NCBI GenBank assembly: GCA_029961685.1
Contig: JARWKL010000014.1
Coordinates: 19,168,452-19,232,451, forward strand
Length of the DNA: 64,000 bases
Direction: 5' to 3'
From: Aristolochia californica
Lineage: Eukaryota; Streptophyta; Magnoliopsida; Piperales; Aristolochiaceae
The notes below the pieces were generated by a model, which searched no databases, was not told the DNA's origin, and was given only the letters and a program-made list of their open reading frames with translations. This document shows positions 1-11,800 of the stretch, one piece after another (positions within the stretch are counted from its first letter, which is position 1; each line of letters opens with the position of its first letter). The position numbers and the translations under genes are program-made.

Positions 1-2
1 TT

Positions 3-1515
3 GAGTTTTTCGCTCTCCCAGTTCTCTGGTATACAAAAAGATAACACAAATATAGATTACAACAAAATACAAATTTTAGAATTTATGTATGCAAAAGAAT
101 TTGAAAACTATAATAAATGTGAGTGCAGAAAATTATTTTCATGCACAAAATTCCACATTGCGGAAATTCCACTAGTACAACCCGAGATAGCTTGGTGGAA
201 TTTTATAACAAAGTGATTTCTAATTGATCCTAAAATGTTTTAAATGTGGTGGATAAGAATGCAAGAAACATGTTGAAGATGCAAATGACGTAATGATCCA
301 AAAGCTTCAAGGAGCAGAAAAAATTACAATTCTCAAGTTAACGTGCGGTGGGATATTTACTAGAGCCAAACAACCCACTTTTTGCCTATTTTACAAAAAG
401 TGGACCTAAAAATCACTGTTACTTTTTGAAATCTTCTTTCTCAACATTTGTGCATTTCCATTTTGGATGTTCAATTTTTTTTTTCAAAATTGAGTTTTTT
501 ACTCTCCCAGTTTTCTTGTAAACAAAAAGATAAGGCAAATATAGATCACAACAAAATAAAAATTTTAGAGTTTATGTATGCAAAAGAATTTGAAAACTAT
601 AGTAAATGTGAGTGAAGAAAATTATTCTCACGCACTAAAAACGAACACCAAAGTTTTGTTATCCACGTTGGGGAAATTCCACTAGTACAACCCGAGATAG
701 CTTGGTGTAATTTTATAAGAAAGAGATTTCTAATTGATCCTAACATGTTTTAAATGTGGTGGATATGCATGCCAGAAACATGTTGAAGATGCAAATGACC
801 TAATGATCAAAAAATTTCAAGGAATAGAAAAAATTAAAATTGTTAAGTAAACGTGATGTGGGATATTTACCAAAGCCCAACAACCCACTTTTTGCCTATT
901 TTACAGAAAACAGACCTAAAAAATCAGAGATACTTTTTGGAATTATCTCTCTCACAGTTTGTGCATTTCCATTTTGGATCAACTTTTTTTTTTTTTCAAA
1001 CTGGAGTTTTTCACTTTCCCATTTTTCTCGTAAACAAAAAGATAAGGCAAATATAGATCACAACAAAATGAAAATTTTAGAGTTTAAGTATGTGAAAGAA
1101 TTTTAAAACTATAATAAATTTGAGGGAAGGAAATTATTTTTACGCACTAAAAATGAACACCAAAGTTTTGTTATCCACGTTGGGGAAATTTCACTAGTAC
1201 AACCCCAGATAGCCTGGTGGAATTTTATAAGAAAGAGATTTCTAATTCATCCTAAAATGTTTTAAATGTGGTGGATATGCATGGCAGAAACATGTTGAAG
1301 ATGCAAATGACCTAATGATCCAAAAATTTCAAGGAGTAGAAAAAATTAAAATTCTCAAGTTAACGTGCGGTGGGATATTTATCAGAGCCAAACAACCCAC
1401 TTTTTGCCAATTTTATAAAAAAGTTGAGCTAAAAAATCACATATATTTTGTGGAGTTATCTCACTCCGCATTTGTGCATTTCCATTTTGGATGTTGAATT
1501 TTTTTTTTCAAACTT
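3..1515 (+). repeat. Trimer HOR, copy 1 (monomers A-B-C)
   Basis: Three monomers starting at 3, 492 and 1004. A is marked by CTCTGGTATAC and a 21-bp internal deletion (GCACAAAATTCCACATTG at about 145). B has ACTATAGTAAATGTG. C has CTGGAGTTTTTCACTTTCCC and GTTAAGTAAACGTGATGTGG just upstream of it. The same three types recur in this order in the next two blocks, at 1513 and 1520 bp spacing. Confidence 0.9.
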
Positions 1516-3035
1516 GAGTTTTTCGCTCTCCTAGTTCTCTGGTATACAAAAAGATAACGCAAATATAGATTACAACAAAATGAAAATTTTAGAATTTAGG
1601 TATGCAAAAGAATTTGAAAACTATAATAAATGTGAGTGCAGAAAATTATTTTCATGCACAAAATTCCACATTGGGGAAATTCCACTAGTACAACCCGAGA
1701 TAGCTTGGTGGAATTTTATAACTAAGTAATTTCTAATTGATCATAAAATGTTTTAAATGAGGTGGATATGCATGCAAGAAACATGTTGAAGATGCAAATG
1801 ACCTAATGATCCAAAAGTTTCAAGGAGCAGAAAAAATTACAATTCTCAAGTTAACGTGCGGTGGGATATTAACCATAGCCAAACAACCCACTTTTTGCCT
1901 ATTTTACAAAAAGTGGACCTAAAAAATCACTGTTACTTTTTGAAATCTTCTCTCTCAGCATTTGTGCATTTCCATTTTGGATGTTCAATTTTTTTTTTCA
2001 AACTTGAGTTTTTCACTCTCCCAGTTTTCTCGTAAACAAAAAGATAAGGCAAATATTGATCACAACAAAATGAAAATTTTAGAGTTTATGTATGCAAAAG
2101 AATTTGAAAACTATAGTAAATGTGAGTGAAGAAAATTATTTTCACGCACTAAAAATGAACACCAAAGTTTTGTTATCCACTTTGGGGAAATTCCACTAGT
2201 ACAACCCGAGATAGCTTGGTGGAGTTTTCTAAGAAAGAGATTTCTAATTGATCCTAACATGTTTTAAATGTGGTGGATATGCATGCCAGAAACATGTTGA
2301 AGATGCAAATGACCTAATGATCCAAAAATTTCAAGCAGTAGAAAAAATTAAACTTGTTAAGTAAACGTGATGTGGGATATTTACCAAAGCCAAACAACCC
2401 ACTTTTTGCCTATTTTATAGAAAACAGATCTAAAAAATCAGAGATACTTTTTGGAATTATCTCTCTCAGCATTTGTGCATTTCCATTTTGGATCAATTTC
2501 CTTTTCAAACTGGAGTTTTTCACTTTCCCAGTTTTCTCGTAAAAAAAAGATAAGGCAAATATAGATCACAACAAAATCAAAATTTTAGAGTTTATGTATG
2601 TGAAATAATTTTAAAACTATAATAAATGTGAGGGAAGAAAATTATTTTTACGCACTAAAAATGAACACCAAAGTTTTGTGATCCACGTTGGGGAAATTCC
2701 ACTAGTACAACCCCAGATAGCCTGGTAGAATTTTATAAGAAAGAGATTTCTATAAGAAAGAGATTTCTAATTCATCCTAAAATGTTTTAAATGTGGTGGA
2801 TATGCATGGCAGAAACATGTTGAAGATGCAAATGACCTAATGATCCAAAAATTTCGAGTAGAAAAAATTAAAATTCTCAAGTTAACGTGCGGTGGGATAT
2901 TTATCAGAGCCAAACAACCCACTTTTTGCCAATTTTACAAAAAGCTGAGCTAAAAAATCACATATAGTTTGTGGAATTATCTCACTTCGTATTTGTGCAT
3001 TTCCATTTTGGATGTTGAATTTTTTTTTCAAACTT
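1516..3035 (+). repeat. Trimer HOR, copy 2
   Basis: Monomers start at 1516 (A, with the 21-bp deletion), 2006 (B) and 2513 (C). The C monomer is 523 bp long because it includes a 17-bp tandem duplication at 2734-2767. Order and diagnostic changes match copy 1. Confidence 0.9.
2734..2767 (+). repeat. 17-bp tandem duplication inside a monomer
   Basis: TATAAGAAAGAGATTTC occurs twice in direct succession (2734-2750 and 2751-2767). Every other monomer I looked at has it once. A simple slippage-type event private to this monomer. Confidence 0.95.
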
Positions 3036-4545
3036 GAGTTTTTCACTCTCCCAGTTCTCTGGTATACAAAAAGATAACACAAATATAGACTACAACAAAA
3101 TGAAAATTTTAGAATATATGTATGCAAAATAGTTTGAAAACTATAATAAATGTGAGTGCAGAAAATTATTTTCATGCACAAAATTCCACATTGGGGAAAT
3201 TCCACAAGTAAAACCCCAGATAGCTTGGTGGAATTTTATAACAAAGTGATTTCTAATTGATCCTAAAATGTTTTAAATGTGGTGGATATGCATGCACGAA
3301 ACATGTTGAAGATGCAAATGACCTAATGATCCAAAAGTTTCAAGGAGCAGAAAAAATTACAATTCTCAAGTTAATGTGCGGTGGGATATTTATTAAGAGC
3401 CAAACAACCCACTTTTTGCCTATTTTACAAAAAGTGGACCTAAAAAATCACTGTTACTTTTTGAAATCTTCTCTCTCAGCATTTGTGCATTTCCATTTTG
3501 GATGTTCAATTTTTTTTTTCAAACTTGAGTTTTTCACTCTCCCAGTTTTCTTGTAAACAAAAAGATAAGGCAAATATAGATCACAACACAATGAAAATTT
3601 TAGAGTTTATGAATGCAAAAGAATTTGAAAACTATAGTAAATGTGAGTGAAGAAAATTATTTTCACGCACTAAAAACGAACACCAAAGTTTTGTTATCCA
3701 CGTTGGGGAAATTCCACTAGTACAACCCGAGATATCTTGGTGGAATTTTATAAGAAAGAGAATTCTAATTGATCCTAACATGTTTTAAATGTGGTGGATA
3801 AGCATGCCAGAAACATGTTGAAGATGCAAATGACCTAATGATCCAAAAATTTTAAGTAGTAGAAAAAATTAAAATTGTTAAGTAAACGTGATGTGGGATA
3901 TTTACCAAAGCCAAACAACCCACTTTTTGCCTATTTTATAGAAAACGGACCTAAAAAATCAGAGATAATTTTTGGAATTATCTCTCTCAGCATTTGTGCA
4001 TTTCCATTTTGGATCAATTTTTTTTTTCAAACTGGAGTTTTTCACTTTCCCAGTTTTCTCCTAAACAAAAAGATATGGCAAATATAGATCACAACAAAAT
4101 GAAAATTTTAGAGTTTATGTATGTGAAAGAATTTTAAAACTATAACAAATGTGAGGGAAGAAAATTATTTTTACGCACTAAAAATGAACACCAAAATTTT
4201 GTTATCCACGTTGGGGAAATTCCTCTAGTACAACCCCAGATAGCCTGGTGGAATTTTATAAGAAAGAGATTTCTAATTGATCCTAAAATGTTTTAAATGT
4301 GGTGGATATGCATGGCAGAAACATGTTGAAGATGCAAATGACCTAATGATCCAAAAATTTCAAGGAGTAGAAAAAATTAAAATTCTCAAGTTAACATGCG
4401 GTGGGATATTTATTAGAGCCAAACAACCCACTTTTTGCCAATTTTACAAAAAGCTGAGCTAAAAAATCACATATAGTTTGTGGAATTATCTTACTCCGCA
4501 TTTGTGCATTTCCATTTTGGATGTTCAATTTTTTTTTTCAAACTT
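3036..4545 (+). repeat. Trimer HOR, copy 3
   Basis: Monomers start at 3036 (A, with the 21-bp deletion at about 3179), 3527 (B) and 4035 (C, again with CTGGAGTTTTTCACTTTCCC). Spacing to copy 2 is 1520 bp and to the following A-type monomer 1510 bp. Confidence 0.9.
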
Positions 4546-5056
4546 GAGTTTTTCGCTCTCCCAGTTCTCTGGTATACAAAAAGATAACGCAAATATAGAT
4601 TACAACAAAATGGAAATTTTAGAATTTATGTATGCAAAAGAATTTGAAAACTATAATAAATGTGAGTGAAGAAAATTATTTTCATGCACAAAAAATGAAC
4701 ACCAATGTTTTGTTATCCACATTAGGGAAATTCCACTAGTACAACCCCAGATAGCTTGGTGGAATTTTATAACAAAGTGATTTCTAATTGATCCTAGCAT
4801 GTTTTAATTGTGGTGGATATGCATGCCAGAAACATGTTGAAGTTGCAAATGATCTAATGATCCAAAAATTCCAAGGAGTATAAAAAATTAAAATTCTCAA
4901 GTGAACGTGCAGTGGGATATTTACTAGCGCCAAACTACCCACTTTTTGCCTATTTTACAAAAAGCGGACATAAAAAATCACAGATACTTTTTGGAATTAT
5001 CTCTCTTAGCATTTGTGCATTTCCATTTTGGATGTTCAATTTTTTTTTTCAGACTT
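4546..5056 (+). repeat. A-type monomer without the 21-bp deletion (edge of trimer array)
   Basis: Starts with the A marker CTCTGGTATAC but keeps the segment AATGAACACCAATGTTTTG that the three upstream A monomers have lost. It is therefore either the ancestral A form or a recombinant at the edge of the trimer array. Its second half no longer matches the B-C succession. Confidence 0.8.
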
Positions 5057-6541
5057 GAGTTTTTCATTCTCCCAGTTTTATAAACAAAAAGATAAGGCAA
5101 ATATAGATCACAACAAAATGAAAATTTTATAGTTTATGTATGAGAAATATTTTGAAAACTATAATAAATGTGAGTGAAGAAAATTATTTTCACGCACTTA
5201 AAATGAACACCAAAGTTTTATTTTCCACGTTGGGGAAATTCCTTGTGTACAACCCCATATAGTTTGGAGGAATTTCATAAGAAAGAGATTTCTAATTGAT
5301 CCTAAAATGTTTTAATTGTGGTGAATATGCATGCAAGAAACATGTGGAAGATGCAAATGACCTAATGATCCAAAAATTTCAATGAGTAGAAAAAATTACA
5401 ATTCTCAAGTTAACGTGCGGTGGGATATTTACCAGAGCCAAACAACCCACTTTTTGCCTATTTTACAAAAAGAGGACCTAAAAATCACAGACACTTTTTG
5501 GAATTATCTCTCTCAACATTTGTGCATTTCCGTTTTGGATGTTAAATTTTTTTTCTTCAAACACTGAGTTTTTCTCTCTCCCAGTTTTCTCGTAAACAAA
5601 AAGATAAGGCAAATTTAGATCACAACAAAAAGAAAATTTAGGAGTTTATGTATGCAAAATAATTTGAAAACTATAATAAATGTGAGTAAATAAAATTATT
5701 TTCACGCACTAAAAATGAACACCAAAGTTTTGAAATTCCACTAGTACAACCCCAGAGAGCTTGGTGGAATTTTAAAAGAAAGAGATTTATAATTTATCCT
5801 AACATGCTTTAAATGTAGTGGATGTCCATGCCAAAAACATGTTGAATATGCAAATGACCTAATGATCCAAACATTTCAAGGAGTAGAAAATATTAAAAAT
5901 TCTCAAGTTAACATGCGGTGGGATATTTACCAGAGCCAAACAACACACTTTTTGCCTATTTTACAAAAAGCGGACCTAAAAAATTACAGATACTTTTTGG
6001 AATTATCTCTCTCAGCATTTGTTCATTTCCATTTTTTATGTTTAATTTTTTTTTCAAACTGGAGTTTATCACTCTCCCTGTTTTCTTGTAAACAAAAAGA
6101 TAAGGCAAATATAGATCATAACAAAATGAAAATTTTAGAGTGTATGTATGTAAAAGAATTTGAAAACTATAATAAATATGAGTGAAGAAAGTTATTTTCA
6201 CGCAGTAAAAATGCACACCAAAGTTTTGTTATCCACGTTGGCTTGGTGGAATTTTATAAGAAGGAGATTTCTAATTGATCCTAACATGTTTTAAATGTGG
6301 TGGATATGCATGCAAGAAACATGTTGATGATGCCAATGACATAATGATCCAAAAATTTCAAGGAGTAGAAAAAATTACAATTCTCAAGTTAACATGCGGT
6401 GGGATATTTACCAGAGCCAAACAACCCACTTTTTGCATATTTTACAAAAAGCGGACCTAAAAAATCACAGATACTTTTTGGAATTATCTCTGTCAGCATT
6501 TGTGCATTTCCATTTTTTATGTTCAATTTTTTTTCAAACTT
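5057..6541 (+). repeat. Unordered satellite monomers
   Basis: Three monomers (starts 5057, 5566, 6062) with no clear local HOR. The 5566 monomer lacks about 15 bp at 5733-5735 (GTTTTG joined straight to AAATTCC). The 6062 monomer is only 480 bp because about 29 bp are missing at 6240. Nothing else is present. Confidence 0.85.
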
Positions 6542-7562
6542 GAGTTTTTCAGTCTCCCAGTTTTCTAATAAACAAAAAGATAAGGCAAATATAGATCACA
6601 ACAAAATGAAAATTTTAGAGTTTATGTATGCAAAAGAATTAGAAAACTATAATAAATGTGAGTGAAGAAAATTATTTTCATGCACTAAAAATGACCACCA
6701 AAGTTTTGTTATTCACGTATGGGAAATTCCACTAGTACAACCCCAGATAGCTTGGTGGAATTTTAAAAGAAACCGATTTCTAACTGATCCTAAAATGTTT
6801 TAAATGTGGTGGTGGACATGCATGGCAGAAATATGTTGAAGATGCAAATGACCTAATGATCCAAAAATTTCAAGGTGTAGAAAAAATTAAAATTCTCAAT
6901 TTAACGTGCGGTGGGATATTTATCTAAGCCAAACAACCCACTTTTTGCCAATTTAACAAAAAGCGGAGCTAAAAAATCACATATAGTTTGTGGAATTATC
7001 TCACTCCGCATTTGTGCATTTCCATTTTGGATGTTGAATTTTTTTTTCAAACTTGAGTTTTTCGCTCTCCCAGTTCTCTGGTGTACAAAAAGATAACGCA
7101 AATATAGATTACAACAAAATAAAAATTTTAGAATTTATGTATGCAAAAGAATTTCAAAACTATAATAAATGTGAGTGAAGAAAATTATTTTCATGCACAA
7201 AAAATTAACACCAATGTTTTGTTATCCACATTGGGGAAATTCCACTAGTACAACCCCAGATAGCTTGGTGGAATTTTATAACCAGTGATATCTAATTGAT
7301 CCTAACATGTTTTAAATGTGGTGGATATACATGCCAGAAACATGTTGAAGTTGCAAATGACCTAACGATCCAAAAATTCCAAGGAGTATAAAAAATTAAA
7401 ATTCTCAAGTTAACGTGCGGTGGGATATTTACCAGAGCCAAACAACCCACTTTTTGCCTATTTTACAAAAAGCGGACCATAAAAATCACAGATACTTTTT
7501 GGAATTATCTCTGTCAACATTTGTGCATTTCTATTTTTGATGTTCAATTTTTTTTCAAACTT
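6542..7562 (+). repeat. Dimer HOR (1022 bp), copy 1
   Basis: Two monomers starting at 6542 and 7055. Diagnostic features shared with the next copy at 1022-bp spacing are TTTTCTAATAAA, GGTGGTGGACATGCATGGC (an extra GGT), TTTATCTAAGCC and the CAGTTCTCT..GTGTAC marker in the second monomer. The first part of this copy is less similar to copy 2 than the rest. Confidence 0.85.
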
Positions 7563-8584
7563 GAGTTTTTCTATCTCCCAGTTTTCTAATAAAAAAAAAA
7601 GATAAGGCAAATATAGATCACAACAAAATGAAAATTTTAGAGTTTATGTATGCAAAATAATTAGAAAACTATAATAAATGTGAGTGAAAAAAATTATTTT
7701 CATGCACTAAAAATGAACACCAAAGTTTTGTTATCCACGTTGGGGAAATTCCACAAGTACAACCCCAGATAGCTTGGTGGAATTTTATAAGAAAGCGATT
7801 TCTAACTGATCCTAAAATGTTTTAAATGTGGTGGTGGACATGCATGGCAGAAACATGTTGAAGATGCAAATGACCTAATGATCCAAAAATTTCAATGTGT
7901 AGAAAAAATTAAAATTCTCAATTTAACGTGCGGTGGGATATTTATCTAAGCCAAACAACCCACTTTTTGCCAATTTAACAAAAAGCGGAGCTAAAAAATC
8001 ACATATAGTTTGTGGAATTATCTCACTCCGTATTTGTGCATTTCCATTTTGGATGTTGAATTTTTTTTTCAAACTTGAGTTTTTCGCTCTCCCAGTTCTC
8101 TTGTGTACAAAAAGATAACGCAAATATAGATTACAACAAAATGAAAATTTTAGAATTTATGTATGCAAAAGAATTTCAAAACTATAATAAATGTGAGTGA
8201 AGAAAATTATTTTCATGCACAAAAAATTAACACCAATGTTTTGTTATCCACATTGGGGAAATTCCACTAGTACAACCCCAGATAGCTTGGTGGAATTTTA
8301 TAACCAGTGATATCTAATTGATCCTAACATGTTTTAAATGTGGCGGATATACATGCCAGAAACATGTTGAAGTTGCAAATGACCTAACGATCCAAAAATT
8401 CCAAGGAATATAAAAAATTAAAATTCTCAAGTTAACGTGCGGTGGGATATTTACCAGAGCCAAACAACCCACTTTTTGCCTATTTTACAAAAAGTGGACC
8501 TTAAAAATCACAGATACTTTTTGGAATTATCTCTGTCAACATTTGTGCATTTCTATTTTTGATGTTCAATTTTTTTTCAAACTT
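7563..8584 (+). repeat. Dimer HOR (1022 bp), copy 2
   Basis: Monomers at 7563 and 8077. The 8077 monomer is nearly identical to the one at 7055, including GTGTACAAAAAGATAACGC and CCAGTGATATCTAATTG. The GGTGGTGGAC variant at about 6811 recurs at about 7833. Confidence 0.9.
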
Positions 8585-8815
8585 GAGTTTTTCTATCTCC
8601 CAGTTTTCTAATAAAAAAAAAGATAAGTCAAATATAGATCACAACAAAATGAAAATTTTAGAGTTTATGTATGCAAAATAATTAGAAAACTATAATAAAT
8701 GTGAGTGAAAAAAATTATTTTCACGCACTAAAAATGAACACCAAAGTTTTGTTATCCACGTTGGGGAAATTCCACAAGTACAACCCCAGATAGCTTGGTG
8801 GAATTTTATAAGAAA
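8585..8815 (+). repeat. Dimer HOR, partial copy 3
   Basis: The first ~230 bp match 7563-7793 closely (TCTATCTCCCAG, CTAATAAAAAAAAAG, GTGAAAAAAATTATTTTC, CCACAAGTAC). Similarity to the dimer stops near 8815, where this copy has AAGAGATTTCTAATTG and copy 2 has AAGCGATTTCTAACTG. This marks the right edge of the dimer array. Confidence 0.75.
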
Positions 8816-11800
8816 GAGATTTCTAATTGATCCTAACATGTTTTAAATGTGGTGGATATGCGTACGTGAAAAATGTTGAAGATGCAAATGACCTAATGAT
8901 CCAAAAATTTCTAGGAATAGAAAAAATTAAAATTCTCAAGTTAACATACGGTGGGATATTTTCGGAATCCAAACAACCCACTTTTTGCCTATTTTACAAA
9001 AAAAGGACCAAAAAAATTACAGATACTTTTTGCAATTATCTCTCATAGCATTTGTGCATTTCCATTTTGGGTGTTCAATTTTTTTTTTTGAAACATGAGT
9101 TTTTCTCTCTCCCAGTTTTCTCATAAAAAAAAAGATAAGGCAAATATAGATCACAACAAAATGAAAATTTTAGAGTTTATGTATGCAAAATAATTTAAAA
9201 AATAAATAAATGTGAGTGAAAAAAATTATTTTCACGCACTAAAAATGAACACCAAAGTTTTGTTATACACGTTGGCGAAATTCCACTAGTACAACCGCAG
9301 ATAGCTTGGTAGAATTTATAAGAAAGAGATTTCTAATTGATCCTAACATTTTTTAAATGTGGTGGATATACATGCCAGACACATGTTGAAGATGCAAATG
9401 ACTTAATGATCCAAAAATTTCAAGGAGTAGAAAAAATTTAAATTCTCAAGTTAACATGTGGTGGGATTATTACGAGAGCCAAACAACCCTCTTTTTGCCT
9501 ATTTTACAAACCGCAGACCAAAAAAATCACAGATAATTTTTGGAATTATCTCTCTCAGCATTTGTGCATTTCCATTTTGGATGTTCAATTTTTTTTTTCA
9601 AACATGAGTTTTTCACTCGCCCTGTTTTCTAGTAAACAAAAAGATAAGGCAAATATAGATTACGAGAAAATGAAAATTTTAGAGTTTATGTATGCAAACG
9701 AATTTTAAAACTATAATAAATGTGTGTGAAGAAAATTATTTTCATGCACTAAAAATGAACACCAAAGTTGTTTATCCACGTTGGGGAAATTCCACTTTAC
9801 AACCCCAGATAGCTTGGTGGAATTTTGTAAGAAAGAGATTTCTAATTGATCCTAGCATGTTTTAATTGTGGTGGATATGCATGCTAGAAACATGTTGAAG
9901 ATGCAAATGACCTAATGATCCTAAATTTCCAAGCAGTAGAAAAAATTAAAATTCTCAAGTTAACGTGCGGTGGGATATTTTCCGGAGCGAAACAACCCTC
10001 TTTTTGCCTATTTTACAAAAAGCGGACCAAAAAAATCACAGATACTTTTTAGAATTATCTCTCTCAGCATTTTTGCATTTCCATTTTTGATGTTCAATTT
10101 TTTTTTCAAACTTGAGTTTTACGCTGTCCCAGTTTTCTTGTAAACAAAAAGATAAGGCAAATATAGATCACAACAAAATGAAAATTTTAGAGTTTATGTA
10201 TGCAAAAGAATTTTTAAACTATAATAAATGTGAGTGAATAATATTATTTTCATGCACTAAAAATGAACACCAAGGTTTTGTTATCCACGTTGGGGAAATA
10301 CCACTAGTACTACCCCAGATAGCTTGGTGGAATTTTATAAAAAAGAGATTTCTAATTGATCCTAACATGTATTAAATGTGGTAGATATGTGTGCCAGAAA
10401 CATGATGAAGATGCAAATGACTTAATGATCCAAAAATTTCAAGAAGTAGAAAAAATTAAAATTTAGTTAACGTGCAGTGGGATATTTACCAGAGCCAAAC
10501 AACCCACTTTTTGCCTATTTTACAAAAAGCGGATCTAAAAAATCACAGATACTTTTGGGAATTATGTCTCTCAGCATTTGTGCTTTTCAATTTTGGATGT
10601 TCAATGTTTTTTTTCAAACTTGCGTTTTTCTCTCTCCCTGTTTTCTCGTAAACAAAAAGATAAGGCAAATGTAGATCACAACAAAATGAAAATTTTAGAG
10701 TTTATGTATGCAATAGAATTTTAAAACTATAATTAATGTGAGTGAAGAAAATTATTTTCACGCACTAAAAATGAACCACAAAGTTTTGTTATCCACGTTG
10801 GTGAAATTCCACTTGTACAACCCTAGATAGCTTGGTGAAATTTTATAAGAAAGAGATTTCTAATTGATCCTAACATGTTTCAAGGGTGGTGGATATGCAT
10901 GTTTGAAACATGTTGAAGATGCAAATGACCTAATGGTCCAAAAATTTCAAAGAGTAGAAAATATGAAAATTCTCAAGTTAACATGCGGTGGGACAATTTC
11001 CTGAGCCAAACAACCCTTTTTTTGCCAATTTTACATAAAGCGGACCTAAAAAATCACAGATAATTTTTGGAATTATCTCTCTCAGCATTTGTGCATTTCC
11101 ATTTTAAATGTTCAATTTGTTCTACAAACTTGAGTTTTTCACTCTCCCAGTTTTCTTGTAAACAAAAAGATAGGGCAAATATAGATCACAACAAAATAAA
11201 ATTTTAAGAGTTTATGTATGCAAAAGAATTTGAAAACTATAATAAATGTGAGTGAGGAAAATTTTTTTTACGCACTAATAATGGACACCAAAGATTTGAT
11301 ATCCACGTTGGGGAAATACCACAAGTACAAGTCCAAATTGCTTGGTGGAATTTTACAAGAAAGAGATTTCTAATCGATCCTAACATGTTTTCAATGTGGT
11401 GGATATGCATGCCAGAAACATGTTGAAGATGCAAATTACCTAATGATCCAAAAATTTCAACGAGTATAAAAAATTGAAATTCTCAAGTTAACGTGTGGTG
11501 GGATATTTACTAGAGTCAAACAACCCACTTTTTGCCTATTTTACAAAAAGCGGACCTAAAAAATCACAGATACTTTTTGGAATTATCTCTCTCAGCATTT
11601 GTGCATTTCCATTTTTTATGTTAAATTTTTTTTTTCAAACTTGACTTTTTTGCTCTCCTAGTTTTCTCGTAAACTAAAAGATAAGGCAAATATAGATCAC
11701 AACAAAATGAAAATTTTAGAGTTTATGTATGCAATGGAATTTGAAAACTATAATAAATGTGAGAGAAGAAAATTATTTTCACGCACTAAAAATGAACACG

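Noticed and set aside
11237..11434. Minus-strand open frames of about 65 codons (for example at 16703, 18235, 25851, 26870, 60358)
   Set aside because: They are the antisense of one monomer segment and recur at monomer spacing, with no sign of coding.
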